Shown here in pieces: positions 10,119 to 23,184 of a stretch of DNA of 64,000 nt; the first letter of the stretch is position 1; each line of letters begins with the position of its first letter. Origin of the DNA: Adenanthera pavonina (lineage: Eukaryota; Streptophyta; Magnoliopsida; Fabales; Fabaceae). Below the pieces are notes generated by a model that was not told the origin of the DNA, made no database searches, and saw only the letters and a list, made by a program, of their open reading frames with translations. The DNA lies in NCBI GenBank assembly GCA_026686845.1, contig JAIVEN010000022.1, positions 20,620,001 through 20,684,000 of the forward strand. The letters are read 5' to 3'. Position numbers and translations under genes: made by a program.

Positions 10119-12683
10119 GTAAAGAGTTTTTTTAATTGTGTTTCTCTGAATTTCAGATAATTAGTTGCATTGAATGTGATTGTTTTATTTATATGATGAG
10201 CAATGGCATAGTAATTAGATTTTGTTTAAACAAAGTTCCTTTGGCAATTTGAGCATATAGGTACTACTGATCTTAAGTTGAATATAAAAAAGTTGGAATC
10301 TGCTATTTCAAAATAACGTATGTAAACAAATTCTAATTGTTATTCAAGTACTACCACCTTTAGAAATTAGAGCAGATGGTTTCTTTCTCACTGTCGCTTA
10401 ATGCTGTCATGTTCCCTTATCATTTGCGTGGGATAGAGAAAATAACTATAAACCATTAAGACAATATCACAGTTAAATCCTTTCATAACAAAAATAATAT
10501 CAAAATAGTGGAGACTTAATTGACCTCAATGAAATCATCAACATGAATTAATCACTGTTTGCAGCAAGCTCAAAAAAAAAATCTAAACAAACTTAGAACT
10601 GAATAACATCGAATGCATTACCTCAAGCATTCAAAAGAAATGACTAAATCCAATGTATGATAGTGATAATACGTAGGACTCTCACTTTTGTCAGTACTTT
10701 GACTCTCACTTTCCCCTGCACTACTGAAGGGAGTTTGGTCAGAGCAGTCAAATGAAGCTCCACATGCTAAATTATAGGATTGGCATGCTAAATGGCATAC
10801 TTAGAGCTTCTTGTCCCAATCATTGTCACACTTTTGTATCCATATTTGCATATCAAGTACCAAATTGTTCAGCTACTACATTAAAATTGTCACTGTTTGA
10901 GAACAAAAAGTAATTAATTTGTAAAAGTTAATTTCAAGTTGGGTGCAGGTGAATATAATAAAATTAGAAAAAAATTATATTATGAAAGGATAAAAGAAAT
11001 CTGAACCAATATTAGCCACCTTGTGCTACCAAATATGTTAAATAATTTCCTAGCACCTCCAGGGAATAACCAGTGGTAGTTAGAGGCATGACAACCACTT
11101 CTACCTGCTGTAACACTTGGTTCACCGGAAGCACTATACTATCCCGACACATGAGTACTTCTCAGCACATTTTTGTAAACCAAGAGACTTGAGAGGAGAC
11201 TAGTGCTGTTCTGCCATGTGTATCCCATATAGTTGGAACAATGGAATTAACAAATTTCATTATAGTAAACCCCACCATCTAGGCTGCATTGCTTATCAGG
11301 AAGAAGAATCTAATAATATTTGTAGCATTGTGCAAGAATTGAATCATTATTGTTCAAGTCAGATTCAATGTTTGTCTCTAATTCATATGTGACTACGATT
11401 TGGAAAAAAAAAGGGGTCAAAATGCAAAATCAAAAGCCTATATTAAATTACATAAAGGGGATCCAAGTTAATTTTCCCAAAGAGACTCCACTTTAATATA
11501 TCTTAGTTACTGCATAAAATTCACTTAGTACGGAATAACGTTCCTCAAAAGCCCATCCTTCACATGACAATAACTTGGTAGCAATGATCTCAAAAACTAA
11601 TCATGAGATTACATATTTCAATTACCAACTAAGCAGTCAGTGGCACTATAACCATGTTTACATTCACAAATCCCATTAAACAAAATATTTGTTGGGGAAA
11701 AAAAACAAATGGTTGCTACAATCATGACCAAGAAATCCAATAAAGCAGTGGCAACTTCCATTTGCAGCAAGTCATGTCAAATCATTAAAGAGAGGCATAC
11801 ATTTTAGGAACTCCATTTGAATTTATTCAAGTCTTTTCACTCTATTAAAATTCAAGCCATGCTCTTACTCCAAAAAAATTCAAGTAATGGCAAATTGGAA
11901 AATTATGGGTCAAGTTATTAACAGAAGTATTAATATTAATTCTAAGAGAAAGATGCAAGTTCAAGCAACTGTCAATATTAAGGAAGAAAAAAAAAAGACA
12001 GTTCCTAAATATCCTTGTTTAAAAGATACAGCAAAAAATTTTCAGCATATGGAAGCCAAAAAATTTCACTACACTTTCTGTTATAAAAAAACAAAAATAA
12101 AATAACTTTCGTCGGTAAAAAACAATATTCTTGCTTTTTCTATCCCCCTGAATCTCCATGCTATGAATTTTCTTTGCTGCCCCACAGTTTTTTATCTAAA
12201 ATTTTACTTGTAGATTCTAACTTGTTGAATTAAGATATATGTCTTTGACAATATATTTTAAGTTTTGAAATAGGTCAATGGATTAAGATATATGCCTTGT
12301 GAATTAACTTGTTGACTCTAACTTGTTGAATTAAGATATAAGCCTTGTCATGCAAATCTCTCTCCATTGAGCTACCTTTGGAGGTGTGTATGACTCCATG
12401 AGAGAGAGAGAGAGAGAGAAATCAAAATAGGATATTACATAGTTTTTAACCATCCAAAACTAATTTGAGGCATGCTAAAATTAACTTCTTCCATAGGACC
12501 ATAATTCCCTCAGAAAATAACATGTAACACCTGCCTAGAGACCCAACCCAAAAATTTAGACTGGCAATCTAGCAACCTCTATGATTTGGGATTAACATTA
12601 ATATTTTTACATTAATATTTTTACAAAAATATTATCAATATGAATACCAAAACATAAGAGGGAGCAACATCTTTAAACATTAT
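10119..12683. other. Gene-less interval right of the Helitron end
   Basis: No coding region with recognisable domains was seen on either strand. The stretch is AT-rich and may be the body of the Helitron ending at 10088. A phrase of about 34 bp containing CTAACTTGTTGAATTAAG occurs twice (around 12209 and 12318). A (GA)n run lies at 12400-12419. Confidence 0.4.
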
Positions 12684-12691
12684 CTTATCTA

Positions 12692-12962
12692 CAGGGGCAG
12701 ACACAGGTACACTGTTAGGGGGGCTGTGGCCCCTCCCAAAATTTTTTTTCTTTTTAAATCTTTTTTGACTTATAAGATAAAACAAAAAATTTATATATTT
12801 TAATCCCTTTAAGAGTTGAACCCACAACCCAGACAACATAAGCTAGTATTAAAATCACTCATCCACACCATAAATATGAGTGCATGTTATAGAAATTATT
12901 TATAAATATTTCTCATCATCTAACTTGGCCCCCCCAAACCTTTTTCTCTGGGTCCGCCTCTG
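12692..12962. mobile_element. hAT-family MITE with 8-bp target duplication
   Basis: The 271-bp segment begins CAGGGGCAGACACAGG, and its other end, read in reverse, begins CAGAGGCGGACCCAGA. CAGRGGCGGA termini are typical of plant hAT elements. It is bounded by a perfect 8-bp direct repeat CTTATCTA (12684-12691 and 12963-12970), the hAT target length. The interior is AT-rich with short G and C runs next to both ends and encodes nothing. It is non-autonomous. Confidence 0.85.
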
Positions 12963-12970
12963 CTTATCTA

Positions 12971-15900
12971 AAACCATCCATCCAATCACAAAACTAAAAA
13001 AGCAGCAGGTAAGTGATAGATAGAAAATAGGAAGAAGGAGAAAAGATAGAATAGGAGAAGGGAAGAACAAAATTCTATTATAAACTTCCAAAGACACCCT
13101 TGCTAACCACTTATATAGCCGGTGATACCTAACAACTGTAAGTTAAACTAACTAACCAACTCAAGTCATTCACAACTATTTATTACATATCAGTATGACA
13201 TTCCTTCAAGTTCCATAAACTTTATGATGGAGAAACAATAGTCTAACTTGCTCAAAGATAGCATGTTCCATCTGACCTGCAACCATTCTTGACCAAATTA
13301 GAAACTAAAGACAATAGCATGCATTATAACTGCATGTAATAACTCCTTGTTTATAAATGATATATAACCAGAACATGATTTAGATAGAAAAGCATTAGAA
13401 TTTAAAGATGTGTACAGTCTCTGAAAGTTACTTAGTTGTAGTGAGAAACTACCAATCAATGCGTTACATGTGAATAGAATTAAATTATTATACTCTTTCA
13501 AAAAAAAATCTCCATTCATGGACAAGAGTAAGGTTTAATTTTCATTTTACAAATAAGGGACTGTTTTATATATGGGAAAAGTATTTCTTAATGATAAGAT
13601 AAAAGCCATTCAAAAACTGAGAAAAAAAAATTACAAACACATTAGCTTATAAGAGCTTTCCAATCCCTTTTGTAAATCCAACCCTTCTATAAAGAAAACA
13701 CCTGCTGAAACCCACAAGGAAAGTCACTAAAATAACTTAAACCCACAAGGAGGGTTATAGAATAATAGTAGGGATCCTATTAAGTCTCTAAGGTGTTTTC
13801 TAAGATAACAGACCTCAAACCACTCTTTTGCTCACTTTATTTAAAAGTTTATGAGTCAAGTGATAATTAAGATAGTTATCAAAGCTTTGACTCGTCACCT
13901 GCAGAAAACTTTTGCTACCAAGAAACACCTGGAAATGCATAAAGTGGTAAGTATAAATCAGGAGACTGTACCACATATCATGTTGTAGCAGAAGATTTGG
14001 CATTCCATTTGCATCTCAGTTTGGCAAAAAACATATTTCTTATTTCCCAGATATGCACTACTCTAGACTACTAAAGCTATGAATCTACACAGCATTCTTT
14101 GAAAAGTTAATTGAAGCTTTCCAAGGTTGATAGAAAATTAACTTCCTCCACCTGAAAATTTCTACAATAAAATTCTTTCCATAACTACTTAAGGATACAC
14201 AAATAATTAAATAACAATTTTTATATAATTTAGTAATTCTTTTTGACCAAAACATTTTAACCAGCTGCAAAGCAAAGCATCAATAACAAAACAAAATAAC
14301 ATCACAGAAAATCTGGTTTTAGTTTAAACCACTAAGCCCACAGGGCATATCAGTCTTATGCTACTTGAGAACTTGTTATCCAAGATTCACTGCTAGAGCA
14401 TAAACCATATTCCCTGTGCCATGTTAAGCAAGAATAAAGCATAAAGATAGGAACATTAGAACGTGAGAAACTTCATCGTTGCCATGAAATTGAGGTTGGT
14501 GATATAGATTCTACATTGGTAGGGTATGAATAGGCACTTAGTTGCAAGCCATAGTTTTAGGGACCTTGCAATCCTGAACATGCTATGGCCTAAATAAAGA
14601 ATAAACACACAACAGGGGCAATAAACACAGCCAATTCAACCATAAATGTCAGTTTATATTGCGGAGACAGAAGCACCAAAGAAAGAAAAAAGTAATCTGA
14701 TTTCTAAAGTCGTTTGTAGTAAATCTTAGACTCAGGCCTTTTTTATAGATTTGGATTCTATAAAAAATAAAAAAATGGTGGATAATGGGATCCCATTTCT
14801 AATATTCTGAATACTTAGACTCAGGCCTTTTATGAGCCCAGATAAAAGGATGCTATTAGTCTATAATCACATTACCAACAACCTAACTTCATTTCTAGTC
14901 AAACTAATCCTGCTAGGGAAAAATATGATCAAGCCAGGAACTTTCTATACTTGCCTATGACCACTTTTAAATCCTAAATTCAAAGTAATTTTACAGATTG
15001 CACTAAATCAAGCTATTAAAAAAGGAGAAAAGGGCCAAGCAAACAAAAGGCACCCAATATCAATGCAATAAAAGGACCAAGCAAATATGTGAGAGATGCT
15101 AATTCCAATAATGCAAGCAATTATATGTCTTCCACTGATACATATGAAGATATATTGCATATTAATTAGGAAAGATGATATTGACAATTGAAAAATGTTT
15201 CAGAGCATGAGATGTACTCTATCACATTCATTGTTGAGCTGACCATTGGCAACCAAATATGCTAAATCTTTAACCACATCCCCTATCTGAACTATTATGA
15301 AATCGACTTTCACCCAAAATAAGACAAGACACACAAACACAGGGAATCATTAGCTAAATTTTAACCAACTCTAACCTAAACATCACGATGTAGTTATAAA
15401 AAGGTAAAGCAAGGTATAAAATGGGAAACATTGATGGCAAGAGTAAGCAAACTTCAATAACCTTATTCACTGATTAATTTTATAATTCTAATGTTACTGT
15501 CAACATCATGCTGATTCCACCCAAAAGGAATCACATTACCTTTGGAGGTGTTGAATAAAGCATGTAAAAATAGTGATAATTCCTCTTTGGATCAGACACT
15601 TGGATAACACGTGATCTTTTTAAGCAAACAAGTCCTGATAGCAGGCCCAAAAGTTCTTCCCTGCTGGTCAAACCGAGTCTCCACAAACTTACCTAAACAA
15701 CTCCGGAAGAAAAAGAAGCAAACATGGATGACCAACTTGTCTCCCCATGCATGCTTCAATTTCCTATTGCCACAGACTTGCGATTACGGAGCCTCTGTAT
15801 GCAGGCCTTCCAATTTGCTCAAATGTGGTAGCGAAGCCTTCATGCAATGGTGAAAAAAAAGGTCTAAGTTATTTGGCTCCTTTTTCACGTACCTAGATCA

Positions 15901-17700
15901 AATTAGATGTACAGGTATATTTTTAGAGATAACTATTTCAAAGAAGAACAAATGAATGAGACCCTACCTCAAGAGAAGAATCCAAAAAGAAAATATTAGG
16001 GGGATAGATTTGATGAGGAAGAAGGATGAATGAAAGAGTAGAAGCAAGGAGAGCTGGAGAAGACAAATGTCGTAGAAGGGTTACTGAAGAGAGGAACAAA
16101 TAGCAAGAGATTCAAATAAATGCTACAAAAAATCCAAACAAAAGGAAAAAAATAGAAAAGGAGAAGAAAAAGATTAAAAAGGATGAGAGTGGTGATTCTT
16201 CAACCCTCAACCCATAACTCACATTTGTGAATGGATGATAGTAGATCATCTTCTCCCTTTGGTTGTGAGCGATGGAGTTCAAGGAGGCTGGCGAAATCGT
16301 TTCAGCCAAAGAATATAAGGTAACAGGGAGGCACGGTCATCATGGTGGTCGGAGAATGGTTTGGAAGGCACGATGAAGGCACCGACGAGTATTGGGAGGA
16401 AGGATCTAGAGAAAGAATAACGAAATGAAACCAGAGAATCAAAGAGAATTAAAGAAGAAAACTTTACATAAAACCATAAAAAACCTGATCGGCAGATCTT
16501 ACTCCAAGTTGCAATCAACATCTGCATGCAATATCAACCTCAACAATTGAAACTGAAATTTATAATTTATACAGATCGAAACAAAATGCAGATCTACCTT
16601 AGCATTTATAATTTCCAACAGGATGCTTCCAGAATCAAGAATGAAAGAGAAAGAAACTGGAAATGAATGTAAAAAAATTGAGAACCTGCAAAGAAGAACC
16701 CATGAGAATAAAGGATAAGAAAGAACAATCCAGAGAGAAGCGATGGAAGACATGAGCAAAAAGAACAACCTACAATATATGACCCAAACTATGACAGCGT
16801 ACCTCACGTCCAAACCCAGAAACCCAAATCAAAATAATAACAGACGAAACATAGATCCAACTGACCATGCAAAAAGAGAAAATGAAAGATCGCAAGAAGG
16901 ATGAACGAACCCCTGCAGATGACAAAGAGCAATAGAGGAAATGAAAGATCACAAGAAGGATGAACGAAGAGAGAAGGAGAAGCAAACCAGGTACATGGCC
17001 GCCTGACCCGCAAGAAAGATGAACGATGGAGAGGAGAGAACCGCGAAGCGAAGAGAAAAAGAGCGCATCGCTAGACCCGCTTGAGGAAAGGAGCACCGAC
17101 CCAAAGGTGAACAGGAAAAGGAACAGTAAATTTTCCTTCAGCTTTTAATATAATTAAGATAGCAGCCAAAACTAAATTTCTTGTTGGATTTTATCCACTT
17201 TCTTCCTAGATCCCGGGTCATTGCAGATCCTCAAGCATCATTGCAGCTGCCAGGTATGGGTTTGTCTTCAAGACTTGGGACCTAAGTTTGCGAAAATGGA
17301 AGAAGAAGGGAGATGGAGCATCAAGGGCAGAGTTCACAAAGTTAAAAGAAGGAAGATGGGGCTATAGTGGTTGAACCAAATTACTTCATTTTTTATCTTT
17401 CATTTTTTTTTATGACTTCTCAATTGCTAAGCTATGGTGACCCGCAATGAGAAAGACTATGGTGGCCAATGACGAGAATGGAAGAAGAAAAGAGGAGGAG
17501 GGTTTTTTTTTTAAAGTACATGTATTTTAATCATTTCCTATTTATATAATTTTAATTAAATATAAAAATAAATTTATTTTTTATATCTTAATTTTATACT
17601 AAATAAATTCCCTTAAAACTCATTTATAAATATGATCCGTTATATCTCTTTTACACATTTCATGTCATATTACCTATCCTCCAAGGGAATTAAACCAAAA
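12971..17700. other. Gene-less interval upstream of the UBR7-type gene
   Basis: No protein family is recognisable. The + strand is strikingly purine-rich from about 15950 to 17100, so long but featureless open frames appear on the - strand. Short duplications are present: GACTCAGGCCTTTT at about 14731 and 14818, and a ~60-bp unit at about 16880-16970 containing ATGAAAGATC and AAGGATGAACGAA. A spliced non-coding or strongly decayed - strand transcript is possible but not shown. Confidence 0.35.
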
Positions 17701-17770
17701 TGGTGGAAGGAACGAGCAGGTACTTCAATTGATTTGTCAATTCACGCCCACTAACATTGGTCCCTTGGGA

Positions 17771-17816
17771 TGGCGGGAAAATGTCCTCATAGTCCTTGCC
17801 GTATATAAAACCCTAA
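17771..17816 (+). promoter_or_regulatory. E2F site, TATA box and telo-box of the UBR7-type gene
   Basis: TGGCGGGAAA (17771-17780) is the reverse of TTTCCCGCCA, an ideal E2F-binding sequence. TATATAAAA (17802-17810) is a strong TATA box 20 bp further on. AAACCCTAA (17808-17816) is a telo-box overlapping it. Such combinations are known from plant genes with S-phase or growth-linked expression; the regulatory reading is inferred. A transcript start near 17835 would give a ~350-nt leader. It would contain a 4-codon uORF (17891-17905) and a likely leader intron 17944-18118 (GT...AG). Confidence 0.6.
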
Positions 17817-18181
17817 CTCATTTCTGTACTCTACGCGATCTCTGTCAATTCTTCTCCCCTACGGCTTGTCTACATAATTCTTCAGCTTCAATGTTGCTTG
17901 GTTGAACTATCTAGTGGAACATAGAGTTCCCTCACAAAATTAGGTGCGATAATATTTTTTGGTTCCTTTTTATAAAATTTCCGTATTCATTTCGAACTTT
18001 GCCTTAGTTTTCATGGAATCTTAGGGTTTTCTACTCTGGGTATCTATTTTAGTCCGTCGCTGGATGAAATCATTCGTTATAATATTTCGTTAATCTCTAT
18101 ATTTATATTGTATGTTAGGAACGGGTTGTAGAACTCAGAAATCAGAAGTAGAGTTTTCCTAGTCGTACATATTTTGTAAAA

Positions 18182-21100
18182 ATGGCCGATGCGTTTGACG
18201 ATGAAGCTGAGCAGGCTGTTACAATCCACGAATACCTTAAGGAAGTTGAGGATCGGGAGCTGGTGAGTCTTTTTTCCTCACATTTTTTGCTTTACTTTCC
18301 TGCCTGTGTGGGCTATTACGAATTTCGATTACTTGCGTTGGTTTTCATCCGTTTATTTACTTGCAGCTTATTTGATCGACAAAACTGTAACGAATGATTT
18401 ACTTATGGTTTTTCTTCCAGAAAAACGGATGTCTTCATGTAATATAGTTTATCTAACTTAATGATATCCTTTAATTGTTAATGGTTAACACAAGAGACAG
18501 GGAATAATGTGATTTTCAGTTGAAGCTAAACGTAATAGCTTTGCATATTTCATAACATTGCCGGGCTTCAATATATGCTGGCTGGATAATGCTAGCCTAA
18601 AGTTTTGCTTCATTTCATGATTCTTACGTTGAACATAAATTTAAAAATGAAAAATTAGAATGATTAACATTAGGAGCAGAGTGATGTTTATTCAAGGTTG
18701 TCAAAATGCAAAAGGTGCCTTTACTTCCATAATGCCTTGTGGCAAGAGGGATTTGAGAAGTGTTTGCTCGAGTGAAGTATAGCGTTTAAATAAGAGGCTT
18801 GCAAACAAGCTATATGAATGGAAAATAAATATGAACTATGGTAACATTTGGCATGAGTTATAACTCTTTAAGCCTAATAATAATAAACAGTGAACTATTG
18901 TAATCATCAAGTCAGAAAATACTTATCTTGGTTAAAAATGTATTAATAGCCATCTAAATACTAATCTCTGAAAGTGAAGGACCGCATTGCCTAATCAGAT
19001 GTGATTTATGCTTTTTTTCCCCATGCTTAAGGTACTTAAACTGATATATGAGTTATTGTGTTGGATTTTTGGAATGTATACGTATGTAAAATAATCTTAG
19101 TATATGCAAGGCACTTGAGGAAAGTGCTTTGCATTTAAGTAGAGAGGCACCAAAGGCACTGTCCAGCAAGCACAACAATGAAGATCCCTTGCCTCAACCA
19201 GCTAGTGGTGTTGATGCCTAAAGGCGATGTAAGATAAAGTTTTTTAATTATGCATCTTTCCAATGGCTGGAACAAGAAGTGAAAGGTGGCACCCAGATCA
19301 GTCATTGTTATCCTTAGACATTCAGTTTGTTCTGCTGTCTTTGATTATTTTAGTATTATTGATACCAGAAGGGGCTTTGGTTAAAGCTAAAGTGGCTAGC
19401 ATATCATATTAACGAGGTGGAAATTGGGATTCTGCTAACTCATGTAAGCCAAATGAATTAATATGGCTCTTAACAGAACATAACATTGTTTGTAAAACTG
19501 AACCATTTAGATTGATTTCTTCATTGCCCACAAGGCAGAATAGTGTTCCTGTGAATTGGTGGAGGTATATCATTTTTCAACTTAGACCATTAAGGCCATA
19601 ATATGTCTTTGGCTGCCCTGATCACTATTTCAAAAATTGATATCTTTGCTAGTGGTACATTCATCAGTAAATTTGATAGCCTCACAATCTAGTCCAGCTG
19701 CATGTGAAATGATCTGGCTATTGGACTACCCAACTTATTTGATAGTTAGTTCTTTGACAACTTTAGCAAAGGCCTTTGAGTTGGTATAGTGGGAAACTGC
19801 ATAAGTGTGTTTCTCCTTTGAAAGGAAGCTAAGACAAGTATTACGTATGGGACTTTTAAATCTTAAGAAGATATTTGAACTAGTGTGTGTTTGATGAGAA
19901 ATTTTTACTGTTTGAAGGCTGATCTAAATAGGTTGTTTTGTAATAGTTTGAGATTCTGATCCTTGAAGCCTAAAATTGTAATGAATTTTTCTTCATCTAT
20001 TCTGATTTTGGCCCCTTTTTATTGAGCATTGATTTAATAATGAGGTGTCTGAGACCCTTAATACTTTGTTTTTTCTTTTTCTTTTTTCAATAACGGAGCC
20101 CTTGATACTTTGTTGTGTGAAGTTTGATACATATTTTGGGGTCTACCCATCATTTAAATGTAAATAGCTTCCCTCTTATTGTGCACTTTGCATAAATAGA
20201 ATGCAGCTGTTATTCTTGTTCAAATCAAAGCTTTAAATTATGATTATGCATAAGATCTTCTTAAAATACAGACCTATTTCATGTTACATTATTTATATTC
20301 ATCTAAATATTGTTCATTAGTTGAATATGTTGATAATTTTTTTTATCTGAATACTTAATGCTTAATTCTCTTCTTAGGAAGCTGATCTAGTTCTAGGGGG
20401 TGATGATGGCAAGGAGTGTACCTATAACAATGGCTATATGAAAAGGCAGGCAATTTTCTCTTGCCTTACCTGCACCCCTGATGGGAATGCTGGAGTTTGC
20501 ACTGCTTGCTCATTGGCTTGCCATGATGGCCATCAGGTATTTCTTTATACTTTAGTGATAATAGAATTGTGGTTCTCATTGCTGCTGAACTGACAAAAGA
20601 TATGATTTTGCATGACTTTCTACTTTTGACATTGCAATGTGAGACTAATATCACATTGTGCTTGTTGTACTGAGCCCAAAGAACAGAGTGGGTTTTGAAA
20701 ACACATCTTAACTGTTATGCATTTCTTTTAAGAGGTAAAATTTGAGGTAATCATTTTTAAAATAATTTTCAATTATTTCCTGGATAATTTTTTTTTTACT
20801 TGTTCAATACTAATTGAATAGTTTGTGGTATTCATTATTGCTTTTGAGCTTAGGTTGTGGAACTGTGGACAAAAAGACACTTCAGGTGTGATTGCGGGAA
20901 TTCAAAGTTTGGGGAGTTCTGTTGCAAGCTTTTTGCTAATAAGGATATTGAAAATGTTGAGAATTCATACAATCACAACTTCAAAGGTTCATATTGCACA
21001 TGTGGTCGGCCTTATCCTGATCCAGATGCTGAAGAACAAGAAGAGATGATACAATGTTGTTTATGTGAGGACTGGTTTCATGAGGAGCATCTTGGTCTAG

Positions 21101-23184
21101 AGTCTTCTGATGAGGTTTGTATGTTGAAGCAAGGTTTTTGGTCTTCTCTTAACCTTTTTTATGTCGTTCTTTTCTGCATCAGCCTTGACAGGGCTTACAA
21201 TGTAGTTTGAATTTTGGCAAAATCAGTCACAGGTTTTCCGATTCAACTTGCCTGGTCTTGGATTATTCACACTCCTAGTCCATGACTGCAACTTATGCTA
21301 TTTGGAATTTGAACTTAAAGATTCTTTTTTACTTTTTTCGGGGGCTCTAGATGTTACAGGAATCACTTAAAGTGGATTTTTGTAGTTGTAAGTTTAGCTA
21401 AGGCTATAAAATTTTTAAGCTCAATAATCTGTTGTCATTGGTACATCGGAGTCTTACTCACAGTCTTGCCTCTAATAGTCCCATCCTCCCTCCAAAATAT
21501 GTATTGTCTTGGGCTGTTCTTGGTGTATCTTTGGCTATGATAATGTTGGTGGTAGTTTATTTCTTTCCTTTTTGTTGCTTTTTCTTTTGCGACTTTATGT
21601 ATTCTATAATAAAATGCCTTGCTTGACAAACCTATATCTGATTTCATGCTTTAAGATATTAGTTTTGGTTTAAGTACCTCATGTCATCTTAAGCTGGGTT
21701 TCTGGTCTTGGTATCTGTTTGCACCTTGGGTTTGATTTTACATGTTCTCCATTTCTCACTTGAAGCTAATATCAGGGTAGTAAAAGCATTCCTGATTACA
21801 TGTTTTTTCTTTATCCCTAACACGGGTGCACTTGCTGCATATTATTGCCTTTTTTGTTTGTTGTGGATCAAATTTATGAGCATGGACACTGCATTTGTTG
21901 TTAGGTGCAATTGGAATAGTTCTATATGATGGGGTAGCTTATTTTCTTCCAAAATCATATTACGTATATATTTGTTTAAGGTTGTTATATCTACATAATC
22001 AACTTTAAAATTTCAAATAGCAACACCCCTGATTTTTTTATCTTGTATAATTATCTATCGTTCTTGCCGTACCTCAGATACCAAGAGATGATGAAGGAGA
22101 GCCTCTGTATGAGGACTTCATATGTAAAGCATGCTCCGAAGTATGTTCCTTTTTAAAATTGTATCCTGAAGCAATATGGGCAGGAAGGCAGCCAGATGCT
22201 ACAATCAAAGTTAGCAAGGATAAAGGTGTGTTGGAAGATATGCCTTCAACTTGTGGATCTGAAGTTGAGGATTCAAAAGCTAAAGCTGATTCTGAATCTG
22301 TCTCTGGAGAGAAGGATCTGCCTCAGGGAGAAAATTGTGCTAACAGTGTGGTTTTAAATCCATGCACTAAAGACACCAGTCTGCATACTAACTGTCTCCT
22401 TGGTGTTAACCTCGTGGATGCTTCTCCAAGTATAGATAGTAAACCAATGTTTCTTTCGAAAAATTGGAGAGATGCTTTATGTAAATGTGACAAGTGTTTG
22501 GAGTTTTACAATCAGAAGCAGATTGCTTTTTTGGCAGACAAAGAAGACTCAATTGCGGAGTATGAGAAAATGGGAAAGCAAAGGAGGGAAGAAAAGTTGC
22601 AGCAGCAGGAGGGTGCTGAGTTGAACTTTTTTAGTAAACTTGGACACGTAGAGAAAGTTGAGATCTTGAAGGGCATTGAGGAAATGAAGGATGGGCTTCG
22701 CGCATTCCTGGTATGATATTTATGGCAAAATATTTACTCCTTTCAATCTCAAATATAAGAAAACTTTGGAAAGGTTATGTTGGTTCAAATTATAAGGAAA
22801 AAATGTAAATGTTTGGTACAATAAATGAGTTATTCCAATAATACTTCTCATTAATTTGGGAGAAGTTGTGCTTCTCAATCATCGTTAATTGATCTAATGT
22901 AAAAATAAAGTGTGTTTTACTACAAATTAAATGAAATAATGTTGGCATATGTGAAGTTTTTTCTTTTTTTGGTTTATGTTTGATACTGGAGGTAGTATTT
23001 TGTACTCTTACCATTTGTTCAGAATGGTGAAGCGAGAGAAGGGTGCATGGCCCTTGCTTGACTAATGTTTTGCTGTGTGTTATATTCATAACAGGAGTCT
23101 GCTGACTCGTCAAAACCAATCACTGCTGCTGATGTTCACCAGTTTTTTGATGACATAAAGAATAAGCGTCGTCGTGTACAGTGA
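18182..23184 (+). CDS. UBR7: UBR7-type putative E3 ubiquitin ligase (UBR box + PHD-like finger)
   Basis: Five coding exons with GT-AG introns join in phase 0: 18182-18262, 20378-20536, 20854-21114, 22078-22710 and 23095-23184, giving 407 aa. The UBR box spans residues ~40-110, with zinc ligands among Cys41, 56, 59, 68, 71, 75, His76, His79, Cys92, 94 and 103/104. The PHD-like finger follows at ~126-187 (YCTCGRP, CCLCEDWFHEEH, ICKAC). The C-terminal half has a Glu/Ser/Lys-rich linker, a Cys pair in NWRDALCKCDKCLEFY, and ends KNKRRRVQ, a possible nuclear signal. UBR boxes bind N-terminal degrons; animal UBR7 also acts on histone H2B, so a nuclear role is plausible but inferred. Length is slightly under other plant homologues as I recall them. 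Intron 1 is 2.1 kb. No frame damage is seen. Confidence 0.9.
22737..22995. mobile_element. Stowaway-like MITE in intron 4 of the UBR7-type gene
   Basis: The ends CTCCTTTCAATCTCAAATAT and, reversed, CTACCTCCAGTATCAAACAT align with each other and with the Stowaway end CTCCCTCCGTCTCAAAATA. TA flanks both sides (22735-22736, 22996-22997), the Stowaway target duplication. The element is 259 bp, non-coding, and fills most of the 384-bp intron without touching the splice sites. Confidence 0.65.

Noticed and set aside
15611..15853. 80-codon + strand frame
   Set aside because: No recognisable domain, no splice context that extends it; might be a relic but nothing supports it.
16112..17096. Several - strand open frames of 65-108 codons
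   Set aside because: They arise from the purine-biased + strand, show no conserved motifs and overlap each other in different frames.
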